Of a stretch of DNA of 64,000 bases, positions 35,019 through 48,178 are shown piece by piece. The position numbers and the translations under genes were made by a program. The stretch lies in the NCBI GenBank assembly GCA_037074615.1, contig CM073515.1, positions 16,515,001 through 16,579,000 on the forward strand. Reading direction: 5' to 3'. Below the pieces are notes generated by a model. The model was not told where the DNA came from and did not search any database. It was given only the letters and a program-made list of their open reading frames with translations. Numbering within the stretch: position 1 is the first letter of the stretch; each line of letters opens with the position of its first letter. This stretch comes from Leucaena leucocephala (taxonomy: Eukaryota > Streptophyta > Magnoliopsida > Fabales > Fabaceae).

Positions 35019-38000
35019 TATAACATCCTTACTTTAATACATCTTAGGGTGTAAGGAATTGGAAGACACGCAGCGGAAATAAACTTAAAAATTTTCCATT
35101 CCTTGCCAGGATCTGCCGTATGTGTTTAAGTCAAGTGGAAAGAATCATTACCCTTAGTTCTGCTCAGCGAATTTCACAGCTTCTCTACGTGGGTGGTGAT
35201 CTCTTTCTGATCGCAAGAAATCGACGGAGTGTTCCTCAGCGACCTTCACAGATTCTCTCCGCGGACGGTGGTCTCTTTCCGATCACAAGAAGTCGACGCC
35301 TCAGGTCGGCTTCCTCTACTGGTATCCACACGAACAGCGTTCCAACCACGAACGACGTGCTAGCGTCTCCTGTCCCTCCAAGGCTTTCACAAGTCTCCGT
35401 CTCTATTTCAGCAGTTTCTTGTCTGCAAACCTTTTGCAGATTCCGTTCGGCCTTTTGTGTTCTGTGTTATTTTCAAACGTAGCTCCTCCAATCAGATATA
35501 GAGGATGCTATGCGTTTTTACACCTGACCTAATTGGATTTTGGAGTTAATCTTATATTAATTCCGAATTGATACAATATCATATATTGTATAATTTTATA
35601 AGAAACTAATTAAATAAAATAATATTAAATCCGTCCCACAGATTTAATTACTTATTTATTTAACTTTAAATAAAGATGAGACTGAGTTATATTTGATTTA
35701 TTCCCATAAATCAAATTTGAGATATCCTATCAATTTAAATTTCGAATTTCAAACGTGATAGAGATTTAATTTATCCTTATAAATTAAATCTTATAAATAT
35801 CTCTTATATGAGATATCCTATCAATTTGAATTTCGAATTTCAAACGTGATAGAGATTTAATTTATCCTTATAAATTAAATCTTATAAATATCTCTTATAT
35901 GAGATATCCTATCAATTTGAATTTTGAATTTCAAACGTGATAGAGATTTAATTTATCCTTATAAATTAAATCTTATAAATATCTCTTATATGAGATATCC
36001 TATCAATTTGAATTTCGAATTCAAACATGATAGGGATTTAATTTATCCTTATAAATTAAATCTCATATATCTCATATATATAATATATATATATATACGA
36101 ATTTATATATATACGAATATAAATATAAATAAATATATATATACATTCACCTGGATCTTTCATTGAATCTGGACATGTCTTAGATTCAATGAATCTGGAC
36201 ATCATAGCTCGTGTTGGGCTATTTTGTGTGCGACCCTGTAGGCCCATATGAAGTTGGCAGTGGGCCATTTGCTATACTAGCCCACAAGTCGCAAGCGGTC
36301 TCTAGCAAGACATAACAACTACCCAAATCATATGAGGATCGATAAACGATGTAACCTTTTATACAACCATATCATGTCCCTTCTGTCACGCGATATTTTG
36401 GTCATGGATGAGGCATGGATAATGTCATCCTCCTATTCCCGACCGTTACTTTCTCGATCCCTGAGTAGTCTGACTATAGAAATGGAACTACCTTTCCATT
36501 ACAGTATGGCCATACATTTCTCAGACTCACTCATCGAGGGGCCCAGTAATATCTCTCCACGAATGTGAGGGACAAATTCCATCTTGACCATTCACATTCC
36601 TCCGCATGAAAAACCACTAAGCCCAAACATAGTCTTTATGATCACTCGGTCAAAAGTGACTTTTGACTAGGTCAAAGCTGAGCGTTTTGTCATGTAGGAA
36701 TCCATGATGATCTCAGGTCAAAGGGCATATTGACATGGTTTGTATATGAGAGAAGCTTATGACGTTACCCATGCAGTTCTCTCATAGCGGGTCGGTCCAA
36801 CACCCTGTACTCTTACATGTGCTTATGACTTTGATTTATATCTCTATACATCTTCAAAGTCATACTGGTCTTATTTCATCTGTGCTCCCACATAGATGAT
36901 CGACCAGGGACATTTAGGATAATATCATGAATTATCCAAGGATGGTCATCATAGTAAACATGCAAATAATATGATAACTCAATTAATAAATTCATAAATC
37001 AATAATGTTCATAAGACAATGATTGGCCCCTAGGGCACGATTTCCAACATAGGGACCATTTAGTAGCATTTGGAACCACTTACAAGACCTTGGAAATTCA
37101 TTAGCTAAATCTGGAATTTTACTCTTTCTCGGGTTACTGTTCATGTGGTATTCCAGATTATGCAATGAACTTCAAAAACTCATAAATAATTATAGAAAAC
37201 TCAAAATGAAGTGGTTCCAAAATCTATGTGAAGATAACATCTTGAAATTTAAGAGAAAAATAATTTCCAGACCAAATAATTAGACAATTGATACAGTTTA
37301 TTCGTTGAATTTTACTATTCATTTGTTCAAAAACTCTAGAAACAGATTCTGGTCCCTTATTTTGGAAATTCATTTCTCTTAATATACACATCCAAATGAA
37401 ACATTATACTTATTCACTTAAAGCTATGGATGTTTACTACATGCTCATAAAATTTTGTGAAATAATTCCTTCATTTGCTAGGTCAGACTGAAGCCACAAC
37501 TAAACTTCTTTAGGGCATACGTTTTTACCATTTCAGTTTCTTTTCTTTCATTTCCAATAATGTTTTCAGCATGAGCCATCAAATAAGCTTCTCAATATTC
37601 ATATACATCATGTACATATGCCATAAGTATTACAATACTTTCATTACATAAATACACACTTTACATGGCATTTATATACATGGATAATCCATAGCATATG
37701 CTATGACTCAATTACTTCCATTCCTTTCTCCATTCTTTAGCTCTTCTCCATGCATACATGTTCCATCATGTTTGACCTAAATTGGTTGGTTATGGGAGAG
37801 TGATATTCTAGGGAATCTCAGTAGCAAACATTACCACTTAAATATGCAACATGGATGCTAATGCATGATATGTAATTTCATTAAACTTTCTTTGATTAGT
37901 GACATGCTATCATGCTATATACTTTTGCATAAAATGCATGGCCATGGAAAACATATGATTCACAATACATTCAACATCATTTATCATGTCACAACATCAT

Positions 38001-40475
38001 TAAAACATCATGTACATGTCAAAACATAAGCATACCACATCAAGCACATAAAGAGGTAAGTTCACTACCTTGCACTTAAGCTTTCCTCTTGACCTTTAGC
38101 CCTTGCTCCCTAGCTTTCCAACCATGAAGCCTTTATGTCCATCACTTCCCAAGATGTTTCAAGGTCCTAAACACATTCACATTCATTACATAATTCATTA
38201 GGACTCATGAACTCTAACCATGTTCAAGACTAACCTATTGGTGTCCTAATTTGACTTTCTCTAATCTTTATTGTCCTAACTTTCTCTAATCTTCACTAAT
38301 CTTTACTAATCCACTTGGCTCTTGAACCACTTGGCACTTACACTCTTTATCGTCCTAACTTTCTTTAATCTTCACTAATCCACTTGGCTCTTGAACCAAT
38401 TGATATCTTGACTTTACCCTACACAATTTCATCTTTTGAATCCATTTATGAGCTTAGAATCATGAAATTCCAGCTCCTTTATGGCCTACTGTATAGAACT
38501 AAACATAAGCATGCAATTCTTTCAAAAAATATCATTTTGATTCTAATGCTTCCCATACTTGTTTTTCCACTTTACCCCACACAACTTTTCAGTTTAAAAC
38601 TATTGGAAGCATCAAAATCATTAAATTCCAATCACTGTTCATGCGTGTGAATGGTACCATAAGGAATCTCAAAGACTACAACCTTGAGATTTTAATGTTT
38701 TCAATGTTCAAAACCTTTCCAATCCTACACAAAATCATCATATAAACTCAATGGAAGCATTAAATCATTGAAATTCCATTTCCTTCCCTCATGAACAGTG
38801 TAGAGTGAATAGGGCACACCATGGCAAAGTCAAGAATATCAACTTGATTCAATAACCAATCTCTTAAATAGCTTGTTTAAGCTTCAATCATAAGTTTCTA
38901 ACTTTAATTTCTTCTTTCCCCTTTCATCTATAGTTTTTGGGCAGCACAATGCCTTAGAGAAAAATCAACTTTTCCCCATGAAAACCCTAAGTTTAAGCTC
39001 CCAAATCAAAGGAAAATAAGCTAGGAGAGATTGCATACCTTTAATCTCTAGCTTGCTTGAACTTTGGTACCTTGAATCTTCTTTGTCTTGGATTGAGTTT
39101 TCAGTTTGCAAGAGTTTCCCCAAGGGTCCATGAAGCCAAAGTTTTGATGCAGAAATGAGGGGGTATTTATAGCCAAAATCCATGAAAAATGAATGGACAA
39201 GATTGATTTAGTTACTATTTGATCTAAAGGCCCACATTTAATCTTGGATTTAACTTTTTCTAAAAAGAATAATTATGACATCATGTGGGACAGCTTATGG
39301 GACACCTAAGAGGGCTAGGTGGCATGTTCATAGTGTAAGGAAGCTTCTGGAAAACTTCTAGTCTAATCCGGCACCGATCGGAGCAGTTTTACAATAATTG
39401 GACTGTTTTCTATTCCAATTTTTTTATAATATACCAGGATATATATTCTGTCCTAGAAATCAATGTCTAGGCTTCTCACACCATTGACATACTTGTACTA
39501 AGCCACAACTTAATTACAGATCCCTTGGGAAATGACCGAAATACCCTTGGTGTCCTTTCTTGCATTATATTGACCCTAAGGGCATAGTTATCATTTCACC
39601 CCTCTTTGTACTGCCTCAGGGCATATACTGGCTCAACTAATCCTTTTTATACCATGTGCCATATTTTTAGCCTATCCTAGATGACCAACATGCCCTTCAT
39701 CCATATCTGGTAAAATCTGGGCATCCAGGGGCATTTTTGTAATTTCACACTTTTTCTGGACATTAGCCTATTCTAGTGATGGACTGGTACCTTGGGTTTT
39801 GGGCCCTTCTTGGCATCATCATGGGCCTAAATATATGGTCATCTGATCTCATTTTATCTAGGCTCACATACCGATAAGTTCTATTATCGGATCACGGGTG
39901 TTATCAAACTCCCGTCAAAATTCACTGTTGTGGGAATAACTTTTTATACAGGACTTCTTCTGGGGTTCTGTCAGATTCATAACATCTGACACTGTAGAGC
40001 ACATTTTCCTGTAATTTCCCCACTTATATCTGATGTCCATAAAATCTGATAAAAATTTAGATAACTTTTAGACTATCAGATAATTTTCTACTGTCTAAAG
40101 CCCTAATAAAATTTCTGTATCATGCCATATTAACCAGCCCATCTTCCTCTATTTATTGATGGAATATGGGACTAAAAAACTTTCAGGCAGTTATAACCCT
40201 TTCTGGGCTGATCTTTCTATAATTACAATTTTGCCCTTGAACTTTTTACTTAATTACATTTAAGTCCTTTAACTTTTGAAAATTACCACTTTTGGCCCAA
40301 ATCTTGTTTCTACTTTAACTTTTGGCCTTTAACCTTTTCTACTTTGCATTTTGGTCCTTTTCTTTCTTCAAGACTCATCTAACCTTTACTTTTTCTTATG
40401 ATCTTCATCATAATCCTTTCCAAACCTCTTTCCACTATCAGTACTATATAAAGAGGGAAAAATCAGGATATGACA
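35019..40475 (-). mobile_element. Solo gypsy LTR containing a nested copia solo LTR
   Basis: The minus-strand LTR runs from TATAACATCC (35019) to CAGGATATGACA (40475). Flanking 5-mers are CCCTT (35014-35018) and CCCTC (40476-40480), a TSD with one C/T change. Without the copia insertion the LTR is about 3.45 kb. A minus-strand TATA box (CTATAAATACCCC) lies near 39,164-39,176. A partial tandem duplication with period about 79 bp sits at 38,271-38,398. ORFs at 38384-38650 and 38965-39183 are LTR shadows. Confidence 0.9.
35050..37049 (-). mobile_element. Copia solo LTR (2,000 bp) with perfect TSD TAGGG
   Basis: TGTAAGGAATTGG...GATTTCCAACA on the plus strand, i.e. a minus-oriented LTR of exactly 2,000 bp, flanked by TAGGG at 35045-35049 and 37050-37054. 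It has four 91-bp units (about 35,727-36,040), the W-box palindrome (36649-36667) and the 72-bp U5 duplication also found in the LTR at 59778-61776. It is the closest relative of that LTR in the window and a young insertion. Confidence 0.96.
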
Positions 40476-41738
40476 CCCTCTTTAGCTGATCAACCTAAAA
40501 ATTAGACATATAAGGAGGTACAAGATTAGTGAAAATATAATTAACAATATTAGAGTACTGATAAGACGTATTTTATATATGGTTTCTGTGACCCTTTTTA
40601 GAGCTTTATAACAACTTTACCATTCATTTATACCTTAAATTGTTCCTTTGTGGTAATACATGATTATGCGTGGCAATATGCTGATAAAAGGGTAAACTAG
40701 TAAATTAACTCTTCTAAATTGCATATATTCTGTTATTTACTGATTTGGACTTTTACAATGAGCTTTTATTTTGGATTGCATGTATTTTGGAAGAGAGCAA
40801 CGGCTAGGAAAGAAATCACAAGCCAATCAAAGTGAAACCACGCTCCTGCATATATTAGTCGCGACCAAAGATTTTGACGGTCTGACCTTATATTCTTCTA
40901 GAAGGTTCTCTGTGTTTTTAGGTCACAACAAAAATATGGATCTGGTCACGACTAATATGCGAAATCGCTGAAGCTATGCATTTTGAATTAGGTTATGCAG
41001 AAATAAAAGGGGAAGGAAGGCTGCCATTGTAGGAGGCTAGTTTTTGGACCTGATTAGGCTAAGAAGCAGTACTCTAGCCTCTCTGATCATCTTCTCCACC
41101 CCTACCATCATTCTACACCTCTCCACAGACTTCTCTACCTCTCACGCTATCAACCTATGACATTCTCACTGTTTCTTCATGACATCTCAACTTAACAGCG
41201 ATTGTAGTAAGAGTCATGAGAGGCTAAACCTTTAGCCTCTTAGTGATGAATAAGATATCTTGAGCTCATGGACTCAAATGGGGAGTTTCTTCTGTTCTAA
41301 TTTGCATCTTCTCATCATATGATTGTTGCTAGATCTAGGGTTTTCATCTTATGAGCAAGTTTGAATATCGATTGATTTTTCATCAGATTATATTTTGTAA
41401 CTAGATTCAGATAATTTGAATATTTTCTTTTAATAGAATATTTTAGTTTTGATTTTAAGTGAGTGGATTATTATCAGCAATCATTGTTAATTAATTCATT
41501 ACTTTAAATCTAGGGTTTTCGATCGACGACCATTCGAGGGTGTTTTCATCATCTAAATCCAATTTACACACTAAGTGGTTTATGACAGTTCACTAATAGT
41601 TATTAGACCAGCTTTGATAAAAGGAGTTTAAGGAAAATTAGGGTTTTGGACTCAATTGATAGATTGACGCTTTCTTTGAGACTTAGTGATTTCTAACTCC
41701 AATTTTAAACATGAGAGGAAGGATAGATACGATTTCAT
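40476..41738. mobile_element. Tat-like integrase sliver (-) and Tat-like LTR piece (+)
   Basis: 40476-40530 on the minus strand continues the integrase frame of 34578-35018 (LVPPYMSNF.VDQLK). From about 40,540 a plus-strand Tat-like LTR follows (AGAGCTTTATAACAAC..., GTCGCGACCAAAG, GTCACGACTAATATG); it matches the reverse complement of 22,100-23,330. It is cut at 41739 by a gypsy LTR. The frames at 40771-40971 and elsewhere show no domain. Confidence 0.6.
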
Positions 41739-42045
41739 TGTAACATCCTTACTTTCATATGTATGAAGGACCAATCAGTAGCATTTAGAACCACTTACAA
41801 GACCTTAGAAGTTCATTAGCTAATTACATTTAAGTCCCTTAACTTTTAGAAATTACCACTTTTGGCCCAAATCTTGTTTCTACTTTCACTTTTTGCCTTT
41901 AACCTTTTATACTTTTCATTTTAGTCATTCTCTTCCTTAAAGAATAATCTAACCTTTATTATTTCTTCTAATGTTCATCATAATACTTTCCAAACCTCTT
42001 TCCACTATCAGTACTATACGAATAGGGAAAAATTAGGATATGACA
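41739..42045 (-). mobile_element. Internally deleted 3' LTR of gypsy-type element B
   Basis: Both LTR ends are present (TGTAACATCC at 41739; TTAGGATATGACA at 42045) but only 307 bp lie between them, against 2-3.4 kb in relatives. The sequence passes from TTCATTAGCTAA of one end straight to TTACATTTAAGTCC of the other. A polypurine tract follows, so it is the 3' LTR of element B. Confidence 0.82.
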
Positions 42046-42590
42046 TTTCTACCCCCTGAAAATAAATTTTGTCCTCAAAATTTACTTAGCACCTTAGTCA
42101 ACAATCTTGGATAGGTATCCTTGTCCTCTTTATGACTAAGAATTGGGGTATCTATCTCTTAAAATAAACATCTTTGTGGAGTACTTTTCATATCCGTAAT
42201 TCTTCATATCTTTACTATGGTGATGCTTCTATTATGAATCAACTCAATGAGAGTTGAACTCCAATTCATTCTATTACTTACTTACTCGCTATACATCTAT
42301 TTGCATATGGACTTCTCACCATACTAGACTCGTGAGTAGTGTCCATTTCTTTCATATCAACCTCCTCCGAATACTACTATATTCTGGAGTTTTTATTAAC
42401 AACTCATCATACTTTTTAGTGCAATCACTTCTTTCTCATATGAGTATCTAGCAAAATTCTCTGAATATCCGCACACTTTAACTCTCATTCTCATATCATC
42501 ATACATTCTTATCATCTTTAATAACTCATCATAATACAGATAGAGGACTTATATTATTATTCTTTCTTTCATTTCTCTACTGCTAAACAG

Positions 42591-42620
42591 GAGCATATAG
42601 GAGCATATAGGAGCACATAC
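42591..42620. repeat. Three 10-bp tandem units in element B
   Basis: GAGCATATAG, GAGCATATAG, GAGCACATAC in direct succession. Confidence 0.85.
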
Positions 42621-42721
42621 TCTAACATGCATAATGCCTGGCCAACATATTGCAGGACTACATACCTGCCCATGAATGCAAAGCTCTAGCATTAGAGCTC
42701 AAGCATTCCTTCTCTTAATAT

Positions 42722-42793
42722 GCACAACTCTAACACTCGGAGCTTGCACAGCTCTAACACTCAGAGCTTGCACTGCTCTAACATTTAGAGCTT
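42722..42793. repeat. Three 24-bp tandem units with internal dyad
   Basis: Units at 42722-42745, 42746-42769 and 42770-42793 share GCAC..CTCTAACA.T..GAGCTT. Each contains AGCTCTAA...TTAGAGCT-like arms, so each can form a small stem. A fourth, diverged unit lies at about 42,679-42,700. Confidence 0.8.
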
Positions 42794-43253
42794 TAGCATA
42801 TTCTGTAAACATCACGTAATATAATGTAACATAAGGCCTGGAATTCTATGCAAGGAGTAGAAGCTCTCAAAGCTCTTATTTGCTCTTTCACATGTAGTTT
42901 AACCTTCAAACATCTTATCCCTTTCAAAAAGGGAGCCTCTCAATCCGTTAATAGGGCTAACTATAAAGCCACCTCATATTGTACTTCTCATTACATACTT
43001 CTCATAACATATTTCATTACATACTATTCATAGCATTTCTCATTTCGTATGTTTTCATATCATAACATGACATATATGGCCACATCCGTCTACATCACAG
43101 TTCATCTTTCAAATCCATTTCATTTAGACTTGACATAAGGGTTCTAGTCTCTTACCGTTCATAACCCTTTTTAGCTTTTCATATCCCTTTCTATCATTTT
43201 ACATAGTTCTGTGCACATATGCCAAATTTCTATGGCATTCATACCTTTTTCAT

Positions 43254-43308
43254 CACTTCCTAGGAGGTCACCCATCACTGGGTTACTCTTGCCTCAGCAC
43301 GCTTAACT
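43254..43308 (-). pseudogene. 5S rRNA-derived segment inside element B
   Basis: On the minus strand this begins AGTTAAGCGTGCT and ends GATGGGTGACCTCCTAGGAAGT. Set against the plant 5S rRNA as I recall it (Arabidopsis), 54 bases align without gaps and about 44 agree. The A-box-like start and the C-box (GATGGGTGACC) of the internal RNA polymerase III promoter are unchanged; differences cluster between them. Only the 3' half of 5S (roughly bases 50-105) is present. It lies in the sense orientation of element B, about 1.2 kb from the polypurine tract. Cassandra elements carry 5S in LTRs; here it is internal. Confidence 0.75.
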
Positions 43309-45558
43309 GAAAAGTGCATATGAGAATCTGAAATATTGGTGCTTACAGGCTTCAACCCTGGTACTTTATTATTTTAGACCTATCTTATACTATCTCTCTT
43401 GGGTTTATTTGGCTTTCTAATCTCTTTGTCCTCATCTGGAGGATCTATTTACCTTTATTTTTAGTCTTTGTAATCTCATCGTAAGGATCTCTTTATTCTC
43501 ATTTTACCCTTTCTCATATCTTATGAAACATTTTCATAAATCCTTCGAACTAAGGATTAACAACTTTAACTTTGATCACTGAGTTCCTGTTATGTGTAAG
43601 AAGATTCTGAGTTCAGTCCCTAATAATAATAAGGCTATCTGAAACTAGCATCATTGGTACTCTCTCTGTTATGAGTTAATCACCTTTTGAAGCTTCTATA
43701 CCTTAACTTTTCATTAGTATTCATCCTTCCAAAGAAATATTGTACTTATGGCTCATTACTTTCTTGCTCTAGGCTTGGTCTACTATGGCCTTTGGGATCT
43801 ACTGCGATCAACCGTAAACCTTTTAGGATCTAACTGCGACCCTGTGAGCCATACCAGGATCTAACTATAATCCTCTGGAATTTACTGTGACTCCATTATA
43901 CTATATTCTCATCTTTGGAAGACCTAAACTAACGGACAAAGTTATAAGGTTGGTCACTTCCACATCGTTGTTAACTTCACAGATAATTCCCCAAAAATGA
44001 TCACAAAAGCCAATATTATTTATTAGGACTTGACTCATTCCCTCTATCACTCAGGAACTTCATATACCATTCTTATCTTTATAACTTTACTTTATCTATT
44101 ACTGCAGAGAGCTACATAGGCTCTACCATGCACATGTCTATCATCATTTATTCATACATCTTACCCCTACTGAAGGGATATATCTTGAGTATCATAATTA
44201 TTTATCTACAGATTCACTATTAATTATCATCTTTAATCTCATTCTCTATCTCATCAACTATCACTATTTGATCATAATTTCTCTTTCTACTCTTTGGGAC
44301 TTAACTAGCTAACTATCTCATTTAGCCCTATGTTGTTGCCTCATCCTTACCAAGTTAAATTATTTAATTGCATGTCGTAGGGCATGGGAGCAACATAACT
44401 TTCTCATCATAACTACTCTACCCTGCATGTAGTATAAAGGGGATTATTTATCCATCATAACATACTCAACATGCATAATATCCAAGGAGATGCAATCATT
44501 TAAGTAGTCTCTAACATGCGTGTCATCATATGACAACTACAAGGAGATGCAACTTCTCATCATATCTTATGGCAACATAAGCCATACCACTATCACATAC
44601 ATATGCTCAACCATCCCTTATACTCACATTACAATTAAATAATTAACCAAGTAGACTTTAAAGTATTATGTTCCTTCATTACCTTAATCACTAGGTCCTG
44701 ATCATTTATTCAGGAACCTGAATCATTTACTTATTTCACTTAGGTTGCCACTTTACCCTCTTACTAGGGTATAGACTCAACCCTTCTTTACTATTTCTTA
44801 CATAAGGAATAGGGGAGTCACTTCATCTTTGAATCTTTGGTTACCTTACTAGGTCATATTCATTCTATCATATCATCTCTTATTGCCTGTAAGATTTCTA
44901 TGTCTCTAGCCTGAAGGATTTATGTGTCATTGGCCTCACCGCAATCTAACAGTAATCCATTACTAAGTCAGCTATTTCTTATCATCTAACTGAGGAAAGG
45001 TCTAGCTCATATCTTTATGCCATTTAAACCTTTAAGTTTTCCCCTATCCCCCTGGATTACTAACAGGCGAGAGAAAGTAACTCTTACTAAGCCTCAAGGT
45101 TCATATAAATGAACTCAATTTAGTATCCATCAAAAGAGTTCTCTTTCCTTAGCTCTAACCCTTAGCCTCGCACTCACCTCTCTCTCTAATTGAGAGGAAT
45201 GCTTCCTTTAAACTTCTTTGAGAAAAACTTCTCAAGTGAGCGGATCACTCTCTATCTCATATAGAGTAACTTTTGTATCTCTTAATTCTTTCAACTCTTT
45301 ATGTGCATAAGTCTCAGTCTACTTTAGACTAGACTATGATTCTTTTCTGATCTACCTCTAGATCCCGACCAATTTAGGTCACTTGGATCTCATTCATCAC
45401 TTAACATTACTATTTCTGCTCTCTAGGGCAGAACGTTAGGTTACTATCTCTTTGTGATAGAATCCCTCTATGTTGGGAACATTAATTTTCTATCTATTAG
45501 CCATCACATATTTATCCTTAAGTCATATGTTAGGCTTCTTTCTAGGCAAGTCTTTCGT

Positions 45559-47242
45559 TATAAGGAATTGGAAGACACGCAACAGAAATTAATTTAAAAA
45601 TTTTTCCATTCCTTGCCAGGATCTACCGTATGTGTTTAAGTCAAGTGGGAAGAAGCATTACCCTCAATGTTCCTCAGCGACTTCCACAGCTTCTGGTCAC
45701 GACATTCACAGCTTCTCTCCGCGGCTCATGCTCCCTTTCCGATTGCAAGAAGTCGACGACTCAGGTCAGCTTCCACTATTGGTATTCACACGAATAGTGT
45801 TCCAACCACGAACGACGTGCTAGTGTCTCTTGTCCCTCCAGGGCTTTCTCAAGAATTCGTCCTCTCTGTCTCTATTTTGGCAGTTTCTTATTTACAAACC
45901 TTTTGCAGATTCCCCTTTGGCCTTTCTGTGTTCTATGTGTATTGCCAAAACACAGCTCCTAAAATCAGATATATAGGATGGTATGCATTTTTCTCTCTAC
46001 CAAATTGGATTTTGGAGTTAATCTTATATTAATTCTGAAATTAATACAATATCATATATTGTATAATTTTATAATAAACTAATTAGATAAATAATATTAA
46101 ATCCGTCCCACAGATTTAATTACTTATTTATTTAACTTTAAATAAAGATGAGACTGAACTATATTTGATTTATTCTCATAAATCAAATTTGAGATATCAT
46201 ATCAATTTGAATTTCAAATTCAAACGTGATAGGGATTTAATTTATCCTTATAAATTAAATCTAATATATCTCTTATATATATCATATATATATACGAATT
46301 TATATATATACGAATATAAATATAAATAAATATATACATCCACCCTAGATCATTCATTGAATCTAAACATGTCTTAGATTCAATTAATCTGGACATCATG
46401 GCTCGTGTTGGGCTATTTCGTGTGCGACCCTATAGGCCCATATGAAGTTGGCAGTGGGCCATTTGCTATACTAGCCCACAAGTCGTAGGTAGTCTCTAGC
46501 AAGACATAACGACTACCCAAATTATATGAGGTTCGTTAAGTGATGTAACCTTTTATACAACCATATCATGTCCCTTTTGTCACGCGATATTTTGGTCATG
46601 GTTGAGGCATGAATAATGTCATCCTCATATTCCTGACCATTACTTTCTCGATCCCTGAGTAGTCTGACTGTAGAAATGGAACTACCTTTCCATTACAGTA
46701 TGGCCATACATTTCTTAGACTCACTCATCGAGGGGCCCAGTAATATCTCTCTACGAATATGAGGGATAAATTCCATCTTGACCATTCATATTCCTCCGCA
46801 TGAAAAACCACTAAGCCCTAACATAGTCTTTATGATCACTAGGTCAAAAGTGACTTTTGACTAGGTTAAAGCTGAGCGTTTGTCATGTAGGAATCCATGA
46901 TGATCTCAGGTCAAAGGGCATATTGACATGGTTTATATATGAGAGAAGCTTATGACATTACCCATGCAGTTCTCTCATAGCGGGTCAGTCCAACACCTTG
47001 TATTCTTACATGTGCCTATGACTTTGATTTATATCTCTATATATCTTCAAAGTCATACTGGTCTTATTTCATGTGTGCTCCCAGATAGATGACCGATCAA
47101 GGACATTTAGGATAAGATCATGAATTATCCAAGGATGGTCATCATAGTAAACATGCAAATAATATGATAACACAATTAATAAATTCATAAATCAATAATG
47201 TTCATAAGACAATGATTGGCCCCTAGGGCACAATTTCCAACA
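45559..47242 (-). mobile_element. Copia solo LTR, single tandem unit
   Basis: The minus-oriented LTR starts TATAAGGAATTGG (45559) and ends ATTTCCAACA (47242), 1,684 bp, the shortest complete copy here. Flanks are TTCGT (45554-45558) and TTTGT (47243-47247), a TSD with one C/T change at a CpG. Only one copy of the 91-bp unit is present (about 46,195-46,260). The W-box palindrome is at 46843-46861. Confidence 0.93.
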
Positions 47243-47810
47243 TTTGTAACATAGATCAACTCATGATGATCATACGGAAGATATACTTATGAGCCTCTTC
47301 TTTAACTAATCTTCTGTATCTCAATGTATTGTACTATTTAACTTGCCCATACTCTATGCTAAGCCTCTAACTGATAAACTTCAGTGAGGTTAGCATCTTA
47401 TTCTTATCATTAGGTCTCTGTGCATTTTAGTCACCACCTAAGTACTTAACTTTTAGTTGTGACCATCTTGAGTTACTTGTCACAACTTAACAGCTATGTA
47501 TTCTTCCGTCACGACCATAGGTCATCTTCTATCGCGGCCTAGCAGCTCGTATAAATTCTTGTCTTTGGATGACTCTAAATTAATTAAAGCGTATTCATAT
47601 ACATACATCATAGTTACACTTAAATAGGGAACATATTCACATACATGTTCAACCAACATCCATATTCCATATTACATAACATTTGTACACACATTACATA
47701 CATATCAATTACATATTTGGGGTACATCATAACTATCATACACATGAGTAATTACTTTTCTTTACACTTTACCTATTTACATTACCCCTCATCTACTTCT
47801 AAATTTCTTT

Positions 47811-48178
47811 CTAAGGTATCATAGACTGCACATACTTCTGTACACGGATATGCCACCCCTGAATATCAGCTGGTGGATCATTTGCCAGATACTCACTTAG
47901 CTTTATATGCCATGTAGGGGTATATGGCAGCACTTGGCTTAGTATCATCTCATGCCAGTCCTCTAGAGTATAAAGTTGATTTAGGTTAATGCCCTCTACT
48001 GTATATCTATTTATCATCCATGATACGGTATTGAGGAACTGTAAGTAAACTGACTGCTCTTGATCTCTACTTCTGTCTATTCCTTGAACTAGACTGAGTA
48101 GTTCACTCTCCACAGCTTTCTTGAAACTGATATGGTCAGCATTATCTGTCTTTAATAAAGAAAGCTGGGGTTGACTAG
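47811..48178 (-). pseudogene. Unrecognised ORF, homologue of element A's pre-gag ORF (5' truncated)
   Basis: An open minus-strand frame enters from 48178 and ends at the stop 47811-47813. The apparent start upstream of 48178 lies in an inserted LTR and is not real, so the true N-terminus is missing. The 121 or so remaining residues have no domain I know. Shared with the element A ORF: FKKAVE/FKKPVE, VY..F...V, YTLEDW/LTLEAW, LPYTPTW/LPLTSTW, then P.DI. Gln and Trp here face stop codons in A. It has no internal stop, unlike A. It marks the 5' end of element B's internal region. Confidence 0.68.

Larger units (their letters stand above)
42046..48178 (-). mobile_element. Internal region of element B, large and almost non-coding
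   Basis: The polypurine tract (minus strand CAGGGGGTAGAAA, 42046-42058) abuts the 3' LTR. About 4.4 kb net of the copia insertion follows with no gag, protease, RT or integrase on either strand; the only coding-like piece is the ORF at 47811-48178. 43,550-45,550 is the reverse complement of parts of element D (53,600-54,834), with matching GATCTAACTGCGA-type blocks. This fits a non-autonomous LARD-like element moved by a gypsy relative. Its 5' LTR is not visible because element D interrupts it at 48179. Confidence 0.65.

Noticed and set aside
38384..38650. 88-codon frame in a gypsy LTR (with similar ones at 71-301, 15467-15697, 33727-33942)
   Set aside because: Homologous only to the same LTR region in other copies, in varying orientation and frame; no domain.
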